From Streptomyces malaysiensis subsp. samsunensis (GTDB lineage Bacteria; Actinomycetota; Actinomycetes; Streptomycetales; Streptomycetaceae), in assembly GCF_024519315.1 (NCBI RefSeq), contig NZ_JANIIC010000036.1:47117-111116 (forward strand): 64,000 nt of DNA. The letters are read 5' to 3'. Below, in pieces: positions 42,757 through 51,641 of the stretch. Below the pieces are notes generated by a model. That model did no database searches. It was not told the DNA's origin and saw only the letters and a list, made by a program, of their open reading frames with translations. Each line of letters opens with the position of its first letter. Positions within the stretch are counted from its first letter, which is position 1. The position numbers and the translations under genes were made by a program.

Positions 42757-43535
42757 GAGCCGAGCGCGGCGCGCACCTTGAGCAGCTCCTCGACCCTCCG
42801 CAGCTCGTACGGGGCGGGGAGGGAGAGCACCACATGGACCGCACCGGCCTCGGCGAACCCCTCGACCAGCGGCAGCTGGTCCGGGTTGATCATCACCGTA
42901 CGGGCCACCCGGCCCGGGTCCCGGCCGACCCGGTCGCACCACTGGTCCAGGACGCCGCTCAGCTCGCGGAACTCGGCGACCGGGTCCTCGGAGGCCCAGC
43001 CGTACCAGTTCCACCAGTCGGCCTCGCGGGCCACCAGCTCCAGGGTGCGCCGCCGCCCGGCGCCGCCGATCAGCAGCGGAAGCGGGCCCGCGGGGCCGGG
43101 GTTGAGCTTGGCCAGCCGCTCCTTGACGGCGGTGACGGACGCGGCGAAGGCGTCCATGCGCCCGGCCGGGCCGGGGAAGGGCAGTCCGTACTCGGTGTGC
43201 TCGGCCTCGAACCAGCCCGCGCCAAGACCCAGCACCAGCCGTCCGCCGCTGAGCTGGTCGACGGTGCGGGCCATGTCCGCCAGCAGATGCGGATTGCGGA
43301 AGGCCGTGCAGCTCACCAGGGGCCCGATGGTGGCCCGCCGGGTCTCGACCGCCATCGCGGACAGCAGCGACCAGCACTCGTAGTGGCGCCCGGCGGGGTC
43401 GCCGGTGTGGGGCAGGAAGTGGTCCCAGGTCCACAGCGAGTCGACCCCGAGGGCGTCGGCCTCCCGCCACGCGGTGCGCAGCTCGGCGATTCCGGTGTGC
43501 TGGGGGTGGAGTTGCACGCCTACGCGCAGGGACAC
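42753..43535 (-). CDS. LLM class F420-dependent oxidoreductase
   Basis: 260 residues of the bacterial luciferase-like (TIM barrel) family: WREADALGVDSLWTWDHFLP, the F420-type GPLVSCTAFRNPHLLADMA, LSGGRLVLGLGAGWFEAEH and PLLIGGAGRRRTLELVA. Members use reduced F420 or flavin to reduce or oxidise small molecules. It is translationally coupled with the MFS gene. Probably a tailoring enzyme of the neighbouring pathway, though this is not shown by sequence. Confidence 0.9.
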   Translation of the reverse strand: MSLRVGVQLHPQHTGIAELRTAWREADALGVDSLWTWDHFLPHTGDPAGRHYECWSLLSAMAVETRRATIGPLVSCTAFRNPHLLADMARTVDQLSGGRLVLGLGAGWFEAEHTEYGLPFPGPAGRMDAFAASVTAVKERLAKLNPGPAGPLPLLIGGAGRRRTLELVAREADWWNWYGWASEDPVAEFRELSGVLDQWCDRVGRDPGRVARTVMINPDQLPLVEGFAEAGAVHVVLSLPAPYELRRVEELLKVRAALGS

Positions 43536-43553
43536 GGAGGGGAATCCTTTCGC

Positions 43554-43640
43554 TTGTCTCTTGATCTCTTGATCTCTTGGTCTCTTGCCGATGCGAGGGG
43601 GCTGGCCGATGCGCGAGGGGCTGGCCGATGCGCGAGAGAA
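43554..43640. repeat. Short direct repeats between the LLM and ADH genes
   Basis: Three to four copies of TTGATCTC/TTGGTCTC (43554-43586) are followed by near-identical copies of CCGATGCGCGAGGGGCTGG (43588-43640), all in the 189-bp gap. Confidence 0.75.
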
Positions 43641-43724
43641 CTCGCCGATTCGGGCGCGGAGAGCGCCGTTCGAACGGGAACGCCGTTCGCGCGGGGAGCG
43701 CCGTACGGGCCGGGCCGCGGGCGG

Positions 43725-44741
43725 CTACGGCGTGACGACCACGCGGTAGACGGGCGTCTCGGCGGCCTGCTTGAGCGCCTTCTCGACCTCGTCCAGGGTG
43801 TAGCGCGCCGTCACCAGCGTCTCCAGCCGCCCCGACAGCCGCCCGCCGCGCAGCAGTTCGGCGGCGGCGCGCCAGTCGTCCGGCTCATGGCTGAAGGAGC
43901 CGGTGACGGTCAGCTGGCGGCGGTGCACCTCATAGCCGGGGAGCTCGGCGGGCGGGCCGCCGGGGCCGCCGCCGTAGAGAACGATGGTGCCGCCGTCGGC
44001 GACCGCGGCGAGGGCCGCGGCGATGGCCTCCTTGGAGGCGATGGTCACGAAGACCACATCGGCCGGGGGGAGTTGGCCGACGTCCTCGGGGGTGACGGCC
44101 GCGTCGGCGCCCGCCGCCGCGATGGCGGCCAGCCGCTGCTCGTCCCGTTCGACCACCGCGACACTGCGGGCTTTGAGCTCGGCGGCGACGGCGAGGTGGA
44201 GATGGCCCATATAGCCGGCGCCGATGACGGTGACCCGGTCCCCGGCGCGGAAGCCGCCGCGGCGCAGCGAGTGGACCACGCAGGCCAGCGGTTCGCCCAT
44301 GGCGGCGACGGCGGGGTCGGTGTCGCCGACCGACCACACCCGTGACGCGGGCAGGGCGATGTATTCGGCGAGCCCCGCGCCCATGGTGATCGCGCCGTCC
44401 TCGCGCTTGTGCCCCTGGAGCGCGACACAGATGGCGGTCTGGCCGCGCCGGCAGCTGCGGCAGGCGCCGCAGCGCGGCAGTCCGTCGAGTGTGACGAGGG
44501 AGCCCACGGCGGGCATGTCCTCGAGGTCGGCGGCCTTGGCGCCGATCCGCTCGACCCAGCCGGAGATCTCATGTCCGGCGGCGGCGGGGTAGACCGTCAT
44601 CCGCCCGGCGTAGAGATTGGCCTCCATGGTGCAGATGCCGCAGGCCGCGATGCGTACCAGCACCTCGGAGTCACCGATGTCGGGGTCAGGTATCTCTCTG
44701 GTCTCCACCTGGCCTGCCGCCGTGATGACAGCTGTACGCAT
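43725..44741 (-). CDS. Zinc-dependent medium-chain alcohol dehydrogenase
   Basis: 338 residues. Catalytic zinc Cys in AACGICTMEANLYAG and GHEISGWVERIG; the structural zinc site is CGACRSCRRGQTAIC; the Rossmann motif is VTVIGAGYMGHLHLAVA. It oxidises an alcohol or polyol, or reduces an aldehyde, with NAD(P). It is in the same orientation as the LLM/MFS pair but separated by repeats, so possibly its own unit. Confidence 0.9.
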   Translation of the reverse strand: MRTAVITAAGQVETREIPDPDIGDSEVLVRIAACGICTMEANLYAGRMTVYPAAAGHEISGWVERIGAKAADLEDMPAVGSLVTLDGLPRCGACRSCRRGQTAICVALQGHKREDGAITMGAGLAEYIALPASRVWSVGDTDPAVAAMGEPLACVVHSLRRGGFRAGDRVTVIGAGYMGHLHLAVAAELKARSVAVVERDEQRLAAIAAAGADAAVTPEDVGQLPPADVVFVTIASKEAIAAALAAVADGGTIVLYGGGPGGPPAELPGYEVHRRQLTVTGSFSHEPDDWRAAAELLRGGRLSGRLETLVTARYTLDEVEKALKQAAETPVYRVVVTP

Positions 44742-44816
44742 GTGAACTGCCTTCCGGAATACGGATGTTGTGCCGGGAGGCTATGCCGGGGCGACGGGGG
44801 TGGCAAGGAAGAAAGA

Positions 44817-46382
44817 TCACATGCTGGATCGTGCTCCGGAAGATGTCCGGCGGAAGCCCCACCAGATGATCAGGGCTCCGGCCGCGGCGGCGGCCGCGCC
44901 GACCACGGAGGCTACATGCATGGCGTGGACGAACCCCTCGTCGGCGATGTCCGACAGCCGCGGCAGCCGCATCTTCGCGCCGAGCAGCCGGGTGGCCTCG
45001 GGGGACTCCGCGGCGCTGTCGGCGGCACCGGACGGCAGCCCGCCGAGGCGCGGGGTGACCTGGTCGCGGTAGACGCTGACCAGGACGGAGCCGAGGACCG
45101 CGACCCCGAGGACCCCGCCGATCTGCCGCAGCGAGTTGTTGACGGCGGAGCCCGCGCCGGTCCGGTCGGCGGGGAGGATGGCCATGATCGCCTCGGTGGT
45201 GGGGGCGACGGCGGCGCCCATGCCCAGGCCCTGGAGGATGAGGAAGACCCAGAACAGCGGCAGTCCGCTGGTCTCGTCGAGGAAGACGTAGGCGATGAAT
45301 CCGGTGGTGGCGATCAGCATGGCCGCGGTGACGACCGGGCGCACCCCGTAGGCCCGTACCAGCTTGGCCGAGAGCGGGGCGCCGAGCAGCACACCGAGTG
45401 CGACCGGGGCGATGGACAGCCCGCACTCCAGCGGGGTCTGGCCGTGGACGCCCTGGAGATAGAAGCTGGTGTAGTACATCGAGCCGTTGAGTCCGAAGAA
45501 CGTGAGCATGACGGCGACGCTGGCGCCGGTGAAGCGGATGTCGCGGAAGAGCCGGACGTCGAAGCTGGGGTTGGCGACGCGCAGTTCGACCAGGACGAAG
45601 ACCACGACCAGCGCCACACCTCCGGCCAGCGAGCCCACGATGGCGGGATCGGTCCAGTCGTTGCGGTGGCCGCCCTCGATGACGCCCCAGACGATGGCGA
45701 AGAGCCCGGCGGTGGAGAGCACCACGCCCAGCGGGTCGAACTTCTGCCGCACCCGGGTCACCACACCGGGCAGGAAGAGAAACGAACCGGCCACGCACAG
45801 CACCACGATCGGCACATTGACCAGGAAGACCGATCCCCACCAGAAGTGGTCGAGCAGCAGTCCGCTGAGCATCGGCCCGGTGGCGATCGCGATTCCACTG
45901 GAGCCCGACCAGATGGCGATGGCGGTGGCCCGGTGCCGCTCGTCGAAGACCTGCGCGATCAGGGCCAGGGTGGCGGGCATGATCAGGGCACTGCCGATGC
46001 CCATCGCACCGCGTGCCACGATGAGTTCGGTGGCCGAGCCGGCGTAGGCGGCCCAGGCGGAGGTAACGCCGAAGAGCACCATGCCGGTCAGGAGCAGACG
46101 GCGGTGGCCGTAGCGGTCGGCGAGCACCCCGCCGGTGAACAGCAGCACGGCGAAGACCAGGGTGTAGGAGCTGATGCTCCACTGGAGCTGGTTGGGGCTG
46201 GCACCGAGACCTTCGGTGGGGTCCGCGAGGGTCTTGAGGGCGACATTGAGCACGGTGTTGTCGAGCCACACCGCGAGTTGGGACAGGACGAGCACCGAAA
46301 GCGCGAGCCATTGCCGACCGGTGGGGGAGTGCGAGGGATCAACCTGCGTGGCATCGGTGGTCGCGGTGTTCTGTGCAGCCAT
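44817..46382 (-). CDS. DHA2 family MFS drug exporter
   Basis: About 521 residues with 14 predicted helices. It has motif D1-like WLDNTVLNVALKTLA, motif A LADRYGHRRLLLTG, and motif C GPMLSGLLLDHFWWGSVFLV. This is a proton-driven EmrB/QacA-type exporter, a good candidate for product export and self-resistance. The ATG at 46382 is chosen; the frame opens to 46655 but that extension crosses the regulatory region. It is divergent from the third pathway regulator. Confidence 0.9.
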   Translation of the reverse strand: MAAQNTATTDATQVDPSHSPTGRQWLALSVLVLSQLAVWLDNTVLNVALKTLADPTEGLGASPNQLQWSISSYTLVFAVLLFTGGVLADRYGHRRLLLTGMVLFGVTSAWAAYAGSATELIVARGAMGIGSALIMPATLALIAQVFDERHRATAIAIWSGSSGIAIATGPMLSGLLLDHFWWGSVFLVNVPIVVLCVAGSFLFLPGVVTRVRQKFDPLGVVLSTAGLFAIVWGVIEGGHRNDWTDPAIVGSLAGGVALVVVFVLVELRVANPSFDVRLFRDIRFTGASVAVMLTFFGLNGSMYYTSFYLQGVHGQTPLECGLSIAPVALGVLLGAPLSAKLVRAYGVRPVVTAAMLIATTGFIAYVFLDETSGLPLFWVFLILQGLGMGAAVAPTTEAIMAILPADRTGAGSAVNNSLRQIGGVLGVAVLGSVLVSVYRDQVTPRLGGLPSGAADSAAESPEATRLLGAKMRLPRLSDIADEGFVHAMHVASVVGAAAAAAGALIIWWGFRRTSSGARSSM

Positions 46383-46560
46383 GGGGGCGGCGCCTTTCGG
46401 GACCCAGGGCAAGGTGGGGGGTCCGCGTCGTATGGCAAGGGATGGCTTGCTGGCTCTGGAGGAAGTTACCAATCCGCCGAGCGGAGGCGCAGCCCCTTGC
46501 CGGCACGGGGAGGTGTCGTGGCCGGAACGCGAGGGTATTTCCCGGCGGGAAGTGTCCCAT

Positions 46561-46619
46561 AAGGAACGATCTTCCTTGCCGTGTGCCAGGGGGCTCGTTA
46601 CTGTTCCCGGAAAGGGAAC
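46561..46619. promoter_or_regulatory. Palindromes between the exporter and regulator 3
   Basis: In the 344-bp divergent gap 46383-46726, AAGGA-ACGATCT-TCCTT (46561-46577) and GTTCCC-GGAAA-GGGAAC (46603-46619) are two perfect inverted repeats, probably operators for the exporter, the regulator or both. Confidence 0.55.
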
Positions 46620-46726
46620 GGGGGTGTCCTTTGAGCCATTTCGGAATTCAACCAAATGGGCGAGTGCCTATTGACGGATTTGACGGGGAGGCGGGTACGG
46701 GGGAAGCGGTCCGAACGGAGCCGGAC

Positions 46727-47476
46727 ATGGGGTCGGACAACCTGGAGGAGACTCTGGGTCAGGCGTTACGCCTCCTGGAGTCCGCCGTGCACCACCACCG
46801 CCGCTCCACGCTGGCCTCGGCGTCCGCCGAACTGCCGGTGGCCGGGGAGGCCGTGGCCGGGTGGGTGGCGCGGCTGGTGCTGCGCGCCGAGCGGGATGTG
46901 ATCTGGAGCCTGCCGGAGGTGACGGGCGAGGATCACGCCCGGCTGGTGGCGCAGACCCTCGCCCAGCTGGCGGGCAAGGGGGTCAGGACCCGGATGCTCT
47001 GCCCGCCGGAGGTCATCCGGGGCGTGGCCTGGCAGCGCTCGGTGGGGACCGTGGCGCGGCTGGAGGTGCGTGTCACCGAGGGGGTGCGGCAGGAGCTGGT
47101 GGTCGTGGACGGCGCGGCGGTCATCGCGCCCGACGCCTCGCCGGGCGAGCCCGGCGGCTCCCGCGCCTCGATGATCCAGAACTCCACCGTGGCCGATATG
47201 CTGCACCAACTGCTGTGCGGTATGTGGGACACGGCCCAGCGCCCGATGCGGCCCCTGTCGTTCGAGGGCGGTGCGCGCGGCCGGGTGCTGCGTGAGGTGC
47301 TGACGCTGATGGCGGAGGGCTACAAGGACGACGCGGCGGCTCGCAAACTCGGCCTTTCGGTGCGTACCTACCGTCGCTATGTGGCCGACATCATGCGTGA
47401 CCTCCAGGTCGAATCGCGCTTCCAGGCCGGAGTGCGCGCCGTGCGCGCCGGGCTGATGGAGTCCGAACCCGAGTAG
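46727..47476 (+). CDS. Pathway regulator with LuxR-type HTH, paralogue 3
   Basis: 249 residues. N-terminal helix LEETLGQALRLLESAVHHHR, effector half (RAERDVIWSLPEVTGEDHAR, MLCPPEVIRGVAWQRSVG) and HTH GYKDDAAARKLGLSVRTYRR followed by YVADIMRDLQVESRFQAGVR. Codon 14 is TTA (46766-46768), so bldA should be needed at the very start of translation. GGAG lies six bases before the ATG. It is next to the polyketide synthase operon, 289 bp upstream of the ACP gene. Confidence 0.87.
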   Translation: MGSDNLEETLGQALRLLESAVHHHRRSTLASASAELPVAGEAVAGWVARLVLRAERDVIWSLPEVTGEDHARLVAQTLAQLAGKGVRTRMLCPPEVIRGVAWQRSVGTVARLEVRVTEGVRQELVVVDGAAVIAPDASPGEPGGSRASMIQNSTVADMLHQLLCGMWDTAQRPMRPLSFEGGARGRVLREVLTLMAEGYKDDAAARKLGLSVRTYRRYVADIMRDLQVESRFQAGVRAVRAGLMESEPE

Positions 47477-47685
47477 GGGCGGGCCGCGCATCAGGAGGAG
47501 CGACAGCCGGGTTGTTGGCGGTTTGAACGTTATTGGAACGCTTCTGTCCACTGACGACCTGGCAGCTTCCTGCCGAATCCATGTTCTGACCGTGGGGTAA
47601 CCGGGTGCCCTGTGCAGCTTTATGACACGTGAACTGGTCGAACGCTGGTGTTCACCGGGCACGTGACAGCTAGTGGACTCTGGGG

Positions 47686-47714
47686 TTGTCCCCTCCCGGA
47701 CCGGCGCCTAGCGT
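47686..47714 (+). promoter_or_regulatory. Promoter of the polyketide synthase operon
   Basis: TTGTCC at 47686-47691, a 17-bp spacer and TAGCGT at 47709-47714 form a good vegetative-type promoter about 50 bp before the ACP start. Just upstream, GTGAAC and GTTCAC (47629-47655) make a spaced inverted repeat that may bind a pathway regulator. Confidence 0.55.
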
Positions 47715-47765
47715 CAGCGGGAGCTTCGTCGCTTTGCCCATGCCCGAAAATGGAGGTGCGCGGTA

Positions 47766-48017
47766 ATGACCGCCATCGTCGAAGAGCGTCGTGAAACCAT
47801 CAAGGAAATCGTTACCGATATTCTTGAGATCGACCCCGACGAGGTCACCGAGACCAGTCTCTTCAAAGAAGAGCATGACGCGGATTCACTGCGTGCCATT
47901 GAAATACTCGCGGCTTTGGAGAAGACCTTCAATGTCGTCATAGACCAGTCCGAACTTGCCCGGATGGTAAACCTCCGGGGCGTTTACGAGGTTGTCTCCG
48001 ACGCGGCGGGCTGGTGA
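47766..48017 (+). CDS. Acyl carrier protein, first of two
   Basis: 83 residues, type II ACP. The phosphopantetheine Ser is S41 in EEHDADSLRAIEIL. Helix 1 is ERRETIKEIVTDILE and the C-terminal helix VYEVVSDAAGW. GGAGG precedes the ATG. It is the first gene of the operon and carries the growing polyketide chain or the starter unit. It differs from the second ACP at 59861, so the two may have separate tasks. Confidence 0.93.
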   Translation: MTAIVEERRETIKEIVTDILEIDPDEVTETSLFKEEHDADSLRAIEILAALEKTFNVVIDQSELARMVNLRGVYEVVSDAAGW

Positions 48018-48055
48018 CCGCCGGACCTGGCGGACTCCTCGGAAGGCAGGGCGAA

Positions 48056-49294
48056 ATGCGTGGTGAGCCGGGTCGCAGGGTCGTTGTCACCGGCCTCGGG
48101 GCGGTGTCCGGCATCGGCGTCGGCGTGGCGGAATTCCTCGCCGGACTGCGCGCCGGGAAGAGCGCGGCGGGGCCCATCACCGCGTTCGACACGGAGGGCT
48201 TCGACCGATCTACGGCGTGTGAGGTCAAGGATTTCGAGCCGGACCGGTGGATTCGAAATCTCGATGTGCGGACCCTGGGCCGGGCGAGCCGGTTCTCGGT
48301 CGCGGCGGCCCGTATGGCGGTGGTCGACGCCGGATTCCCCGAGTCGGGGAGCGCGCTGCGCGACATACCGTCCCTGATCTCCGTCGGCACGACCGACGGC
48401 GAGTCCAGGGACCTCGACCATCTGGTCGAGGAGGAAGTGGACCTGGGGCCCGAGCGGATGGATCCCACGGTCGCCCGGCGGGTGCCCGCCGGACGGCTGT
48501 CGAGCGCGATCGCCCAGGAGTTCGGCCTCACCCGCGCCGAGGCGGTCACCCTCCCCACCGCGTGCGCCGCCGGGAACTACGCGGTCGGCTACGGCTTCGA
48601 CGCCATCCGCGCCGGGGACGTGGACCTCGCGCTGTGCGGCGGGGCCGACGCCCTGTGCCGCAAGACCTTCACCGGCTTCTACCGCCTCGGCACCATCGCC
48701 CCCGAGCGCTGCCAGCCCTTCGACAAGGACCGCAAGGGCATCCTCACCGGCGAGGGCGCGGGCATCCTGGTGCTGGAGAGCCTGGAGTCGGCGCTGGCCA
48801 GGGGCGCCCGTATCTACGCCGAGGTCCTCGGCTACGGACTCAACTGCGACGCGGACCACCCCGTGGCCCCCAACCAGGACAGCGTGGTCCGCTGTATGCG
48901 GCTCGCGCTGGACAACGCCCGGGTCAAGCCGGAAGAGGTCGACTTCATCTCGGCGCACGGCACCGGCACCAAGGCCAACGACATCACCGAGGCCCGCGCC
49001 ATCCGCCAGGTGTTCGGGAACACCGCGCCGCGCACGGTCTCCATCAAGTCGATGATCGGCCATTCCATGGGCGCCGCCGGGGCACTGGCCTCGATCGCCT
49101 GCGCCCTCGCGCTCACCGAGGGCTTCATCCCGCCGACCATCAACCATGACGAGACCGACCCCGAATGCGGTCTGGACTGTGTGCCCAACCAGGCCGTGGC
49201 GGCGGACCTGAAGGTGGTCCAGAACAACGGGCTGGCCTTCGGCGGGAACAACGCCGTCGTCATCTTCGGCAAGAGCCAAGCGGACTGGTCATGA
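48056..49294 (+). CDS. Ketosynthase 1 (FabF-like, catalytic triad intact)
   Basis: About 412 residues. Thiolase-fold beta-ketoacyl-ACP synthase with nucleophile Cys170 in PTACAAGNYAVG, His301 in SAHGTGTKAND and His336 in IKSMIGHSMGAAG. It catalyses decarboxylative condensation of malonyl-ACP with the acyl chain. ATG 48056 gives the normal N-terminus (RRVVVTGLGAVSG); a GTG at 48014 overlapping the ACP stop is the alternative. The 3' end overlaps ketosynthase 2 by 4 bp. Confidence 0.93.
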   Translation: MRGEPGRRVVVTGLGAVSGIGVGVAEFLAGLRAGKSAAGPITAFDTEGFDRSTACEVKDFEPDRWIRNLDVRTLGRASRFSVAAARMAVVDAGFPESGSALRDIPSLISVGTTDGESRDLDHLVEEEVDLGPERMDPTVARRVPAGRLSSAIAQEFGLTRAEAVTLPTACAAGNYAVGYGFDAIRAGDVDLALCGGADALCRKTFTGFYRLGTIAPERCQPFDKDRKGILTGEGAGILVLESLESALARGARIYAEVLGYGLNCDADHPVAPNQDSVVRCMRLALDNARVKPEEVDFISAHGTGTKANDITEARAIRQVFGNTAPRTVSIKSMIGHSMGAAGALASIACALALTEGFIPPTINHDETDPECGLDCVPNQAVAADLKVVQNNGLAFGGNNAVVIFGKSQADWS

Positions 49295-50436
49295 GTCAGC
49301 TGGTCACCGGGGCGGGTGCCGTGGCGAGCGTGGGCGAGGGCGTGGACGAGGTCTTCCGGGCCCTGTGCGCCGGCATCAGCGGCCTCGGTGAGCTGCGCGG
49401 CTTCGACCAGGAGCGGTACCGGACCCGCCACGCCTACGAGATCGACGACCGCCCCGCGCCCGGCGCCGACCTCCCGGGCCGCGCCACCGACTGGCTGCTG
49501 CGCGCGGTCGGCGAGGCCGCGGCCCAGGCGGGGCTCGGCGAGGACCTGAGCGAGGTGCCCGTCCTCGTCGGCACCGGGCTGCGGGAGCTGCGCTCCGCCG
49601 AACTCGCCTGGCGCGACGGAGCGCCCTTCGACATCGGCCGGCTGCACTTCGGCACCGCGTTGCGCGAACGTTTCGGCGCGGTCCGCACCCACACCTTCTC
49701 CGGGGCCTGCTCGGCCTCGCTCTACGCGCTCGCACTCGCCGCCGACCTGCTGACCACGGGGGCCGAGGACACGGTCGTGGTAGCCGGTGTGGACACCGTG
49801 ACCGAGTCGATGTACGGGCTGCTGGACCGGGTCAACAGCGAACCCCCCGACCGCGTCCGCCCGTTCGACCGGGACCGCCGCGGGGTGCTGATGGGCGATG
49901 GCGCGGCCGCCGTGGTGCTGCGCCGGGAGGAGCCCGGCGCGGGCACCGGCGCGCTCGGCCGGGTGCGCGCCGTCAGCATGAACTGCGACGCGCGTCATGT
50001 GACCGCCCCCGACCCCCAGGGCATCGCACGGGCGGTGCACGAGGCGCAGTGGCGGGCGGGCGTCAAACCGGGCGATATCGATCTGGTGCTGCTGCACGGC
50101 ACCGGCACCCAGCTCAACGACGCCGCCGAGGCCGCCGCCATCGCCGAGGTCTTCGGCACCGAGGTGAGCGGGCCCCTGATGACCGCCATCAAGTGCATGA
50201 CCGGCCACACCTCGGGCGGCTCCGGTCTGCTCAGCCTGATCGTCGCGCTGGAGTCCCTGGCCTCCGGCCGGGTGCCGCCCACCCTGGGCCTGGCCGAACC
50301 GCTGCCCGAGGCCGAGGCGTTCCGGTTCGTCCGGGAGGAGGCGCGGGAGGGCGGGGATCTGCGGGTCGCGCAGATCGACGCGTTCGGCTTCGGCGGTGTC
50401 AACGCGGTCGCCATCGTGGAGAGGGCCGACCGATGA
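49291..50436 (+). CDS. Ketosynthase 2 (catalytic triad intact)
   Basis: 381 residues, somewhat short for a ketosynthase. It has Cys140 in FSGACSASLYALAL, His269 in LLHGTGTQLND and His306 in IKCMTGHTSGGSG. It is thus not a chain-length factor in the usual sense, because the active Cys is present. ATGA overlaps at both ends couple it with ketosynthase 1 and the KS-like gene after it. Confidence 0.9.
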   Translation: MSQLVTGAGAVASVGEGVDEVFRALCAGISGLGELRGFDQERYRTRHAYEIDDRPAPGADLPGRATDWLLRAVGEAAAQAGLGEDLSEVPVLVGTGLRELRSAELAWRDGAPFDIGRLHFGTALRERFGAVRTHTFSGACSASLYALALAADLLTTGAEDTVVVAGVDTVTESMYGLLDRVNSEPPDRVRPFDRDRRGVLMGDGAAAVVLRREEPGAGTGALGRVRAVSMNCDARHVTAPDPQGIARAVHEAQWRAGVKPGDIDLVLLHGTGTQLNDAAEAAAIAEVFGTEVSGPLMTAIKCMTGHTSGGSGLLSLIVALESLASGRVPPTLGLAEPLPEAEAFRFVREEAREGGDLRVAQIDAFGFGGVNAVAIVERADR

Positions 50437-51641
50437 CGCATGGCCCCGGTGAAGTCGTCATCACCGGCGTCGGCCTGGCCGTCCCCGGCGCGAGCACCCC
50501 CGACGCGCTGCTGCGCCGCACCGCCTGCCCCGTCACCGGGCCCGACCCGGAGCCGTTCGACACCGCCGCCCGGATCGGCCGCCGGGGCCACCGCTACAAG
50601 GACCGGGCGACGCGGCTGGCGCTGTGCGCCGCGCTGGAGGCGCTGCGGGACGCCGACCTGCTCCCCTCCGACCGGGAGTCCGACAGCCCTGCCGGCGGCC
50701 CTTCCGACAGCCCTTCCGACAGGGAGACGGTGACGGTGCCGGGCGACACCATCGGCGTGGTCGCCAGCTCCAACCTGGGCAACCTCGACACCGCCTGCCT
50801 CACCACCACCGCCATCGCCGAGCGTTCGGCCGTGGACCTCAGCCCCATGAGCCTGCCGAACGCCTCCAGCAATGTGATCGCCTCCTGGGTGGCCATCCGC
50901 CACGGTCTGCGCGGCCCCAACCTGATGCTGTGCAACGGGCCGACATCCGGCCTGGACGCCGTGCACTGGGGCGCCGCGCTGGTCGCGGCGGGCCGGGTCC
51001 GGCGCGTGGTGGTGGTCGGCGCGGAGACGCACAACGCCGTCGTCGAGGATCTGCTCGGCCGGTCCGCCGGTGAGCTGCTGGACGGCGCGGCAGCGCTCGT
51101 CGTCGAGGGCGCCCGCTGGGCCGAGGCCCGGGGAGCGCGAGGAGTCGCCGCCCTCGGCCAATACGAGCGGCGGGCCGGGCTCACCGGCTGTGTCGAGGCC
51201 CTGCTGCCCGACGCCGCCGCCCCCGGCGTCTGGTTCACCCCCGAGCGTTACACCGAGGGGCCCGCCGGGGGCGTACCGGTGCCGCGGGCCGTGCCGCGCT
51301 ACGACGTCACCGGCGCGGTGGGCCGGGCCTCCGGGGCCCTCGGGGTGCTCCAGTGCGTGGCGGCCGTCGGCTGGCTGGCCCGCGCCGCGGCCACGAGCGG
51401 CGCCGAGCCGGTCGAGCCGGTCGAGCCGGTCGAGCCGGACGCGGGAGCCGGGAACGGTACGGCCTTCGGTGCCGGTCCCGGGGGTGCGCGGGACCCGGTG
51501 CCCGTGTCCCGGCAGGCCCTGATCACCAGTGGTGACGACACCGCGGACGCCGTGGCCGGACTGTTGCTGCGCCCCACGCCCGACCGGAGCCACCCGCACC
51601 CCGCACGTGCCCCCCTTATCTCCATGGAGTGTTCCCGATGA
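50433..51641 (+). CDS. KS-like protein without catalytic residues, A (chain-length-factor-like)
   Basis: 402 residues with the ketosynthase fold outline (VVITGVGLAVPGAS, LPNASSNVIASWVAIRHGLR) but the nucleophile-elbow reads CNGPTSGLDAVHWG, with no Cys at the active position, and no HGTGT motif. The C-terminal part has a short EPVEPVEPVEP repeat. It probably pairs with an active ketosynthase as a non-catalytic partner, as CLF does. It overlaps both neighbours by 4 bp. Confidence 0.82.
   Translation: MTHGPGEVVITGVGLAVPGASTPDALLRRTACPVTGPDPEPFDTAARIGRRGHRYKDRATRLALCAALEALRDADLLPSDRESDSPAGGPSDSPSDRETVTVPGDTIGVVASSNLGNLDTACLTTTAIAERSAVDLSPMSLPNASSNVIASWVAIRHGLRGPNLMLCNGPTSGLDAVHWGAALVAAGRVRRVVVVGAETHNAVVEDLLGRSAGELLDGAAALVVEGARWAEARGARGVAALGQYERRAGLTGCVEALLPDAAAPGVWFTPERYTEGPAGGVPVPRAVPRYDVTGAVGRASGALGVLQCVAAVGWLARAAATSGAEPVEPVEPVEPDAGAGNGTAFGAGPGGARDPVPVSRQALITSGDDTADAVAGLLLRPTPDRSHPHPARAPLISMECSR

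Noticed and set aside
48832..50208. Long minus-strand frame across ketosynthases 1 and 2
   Set aside because: Shadow of two genes with intact catalytic motifs.
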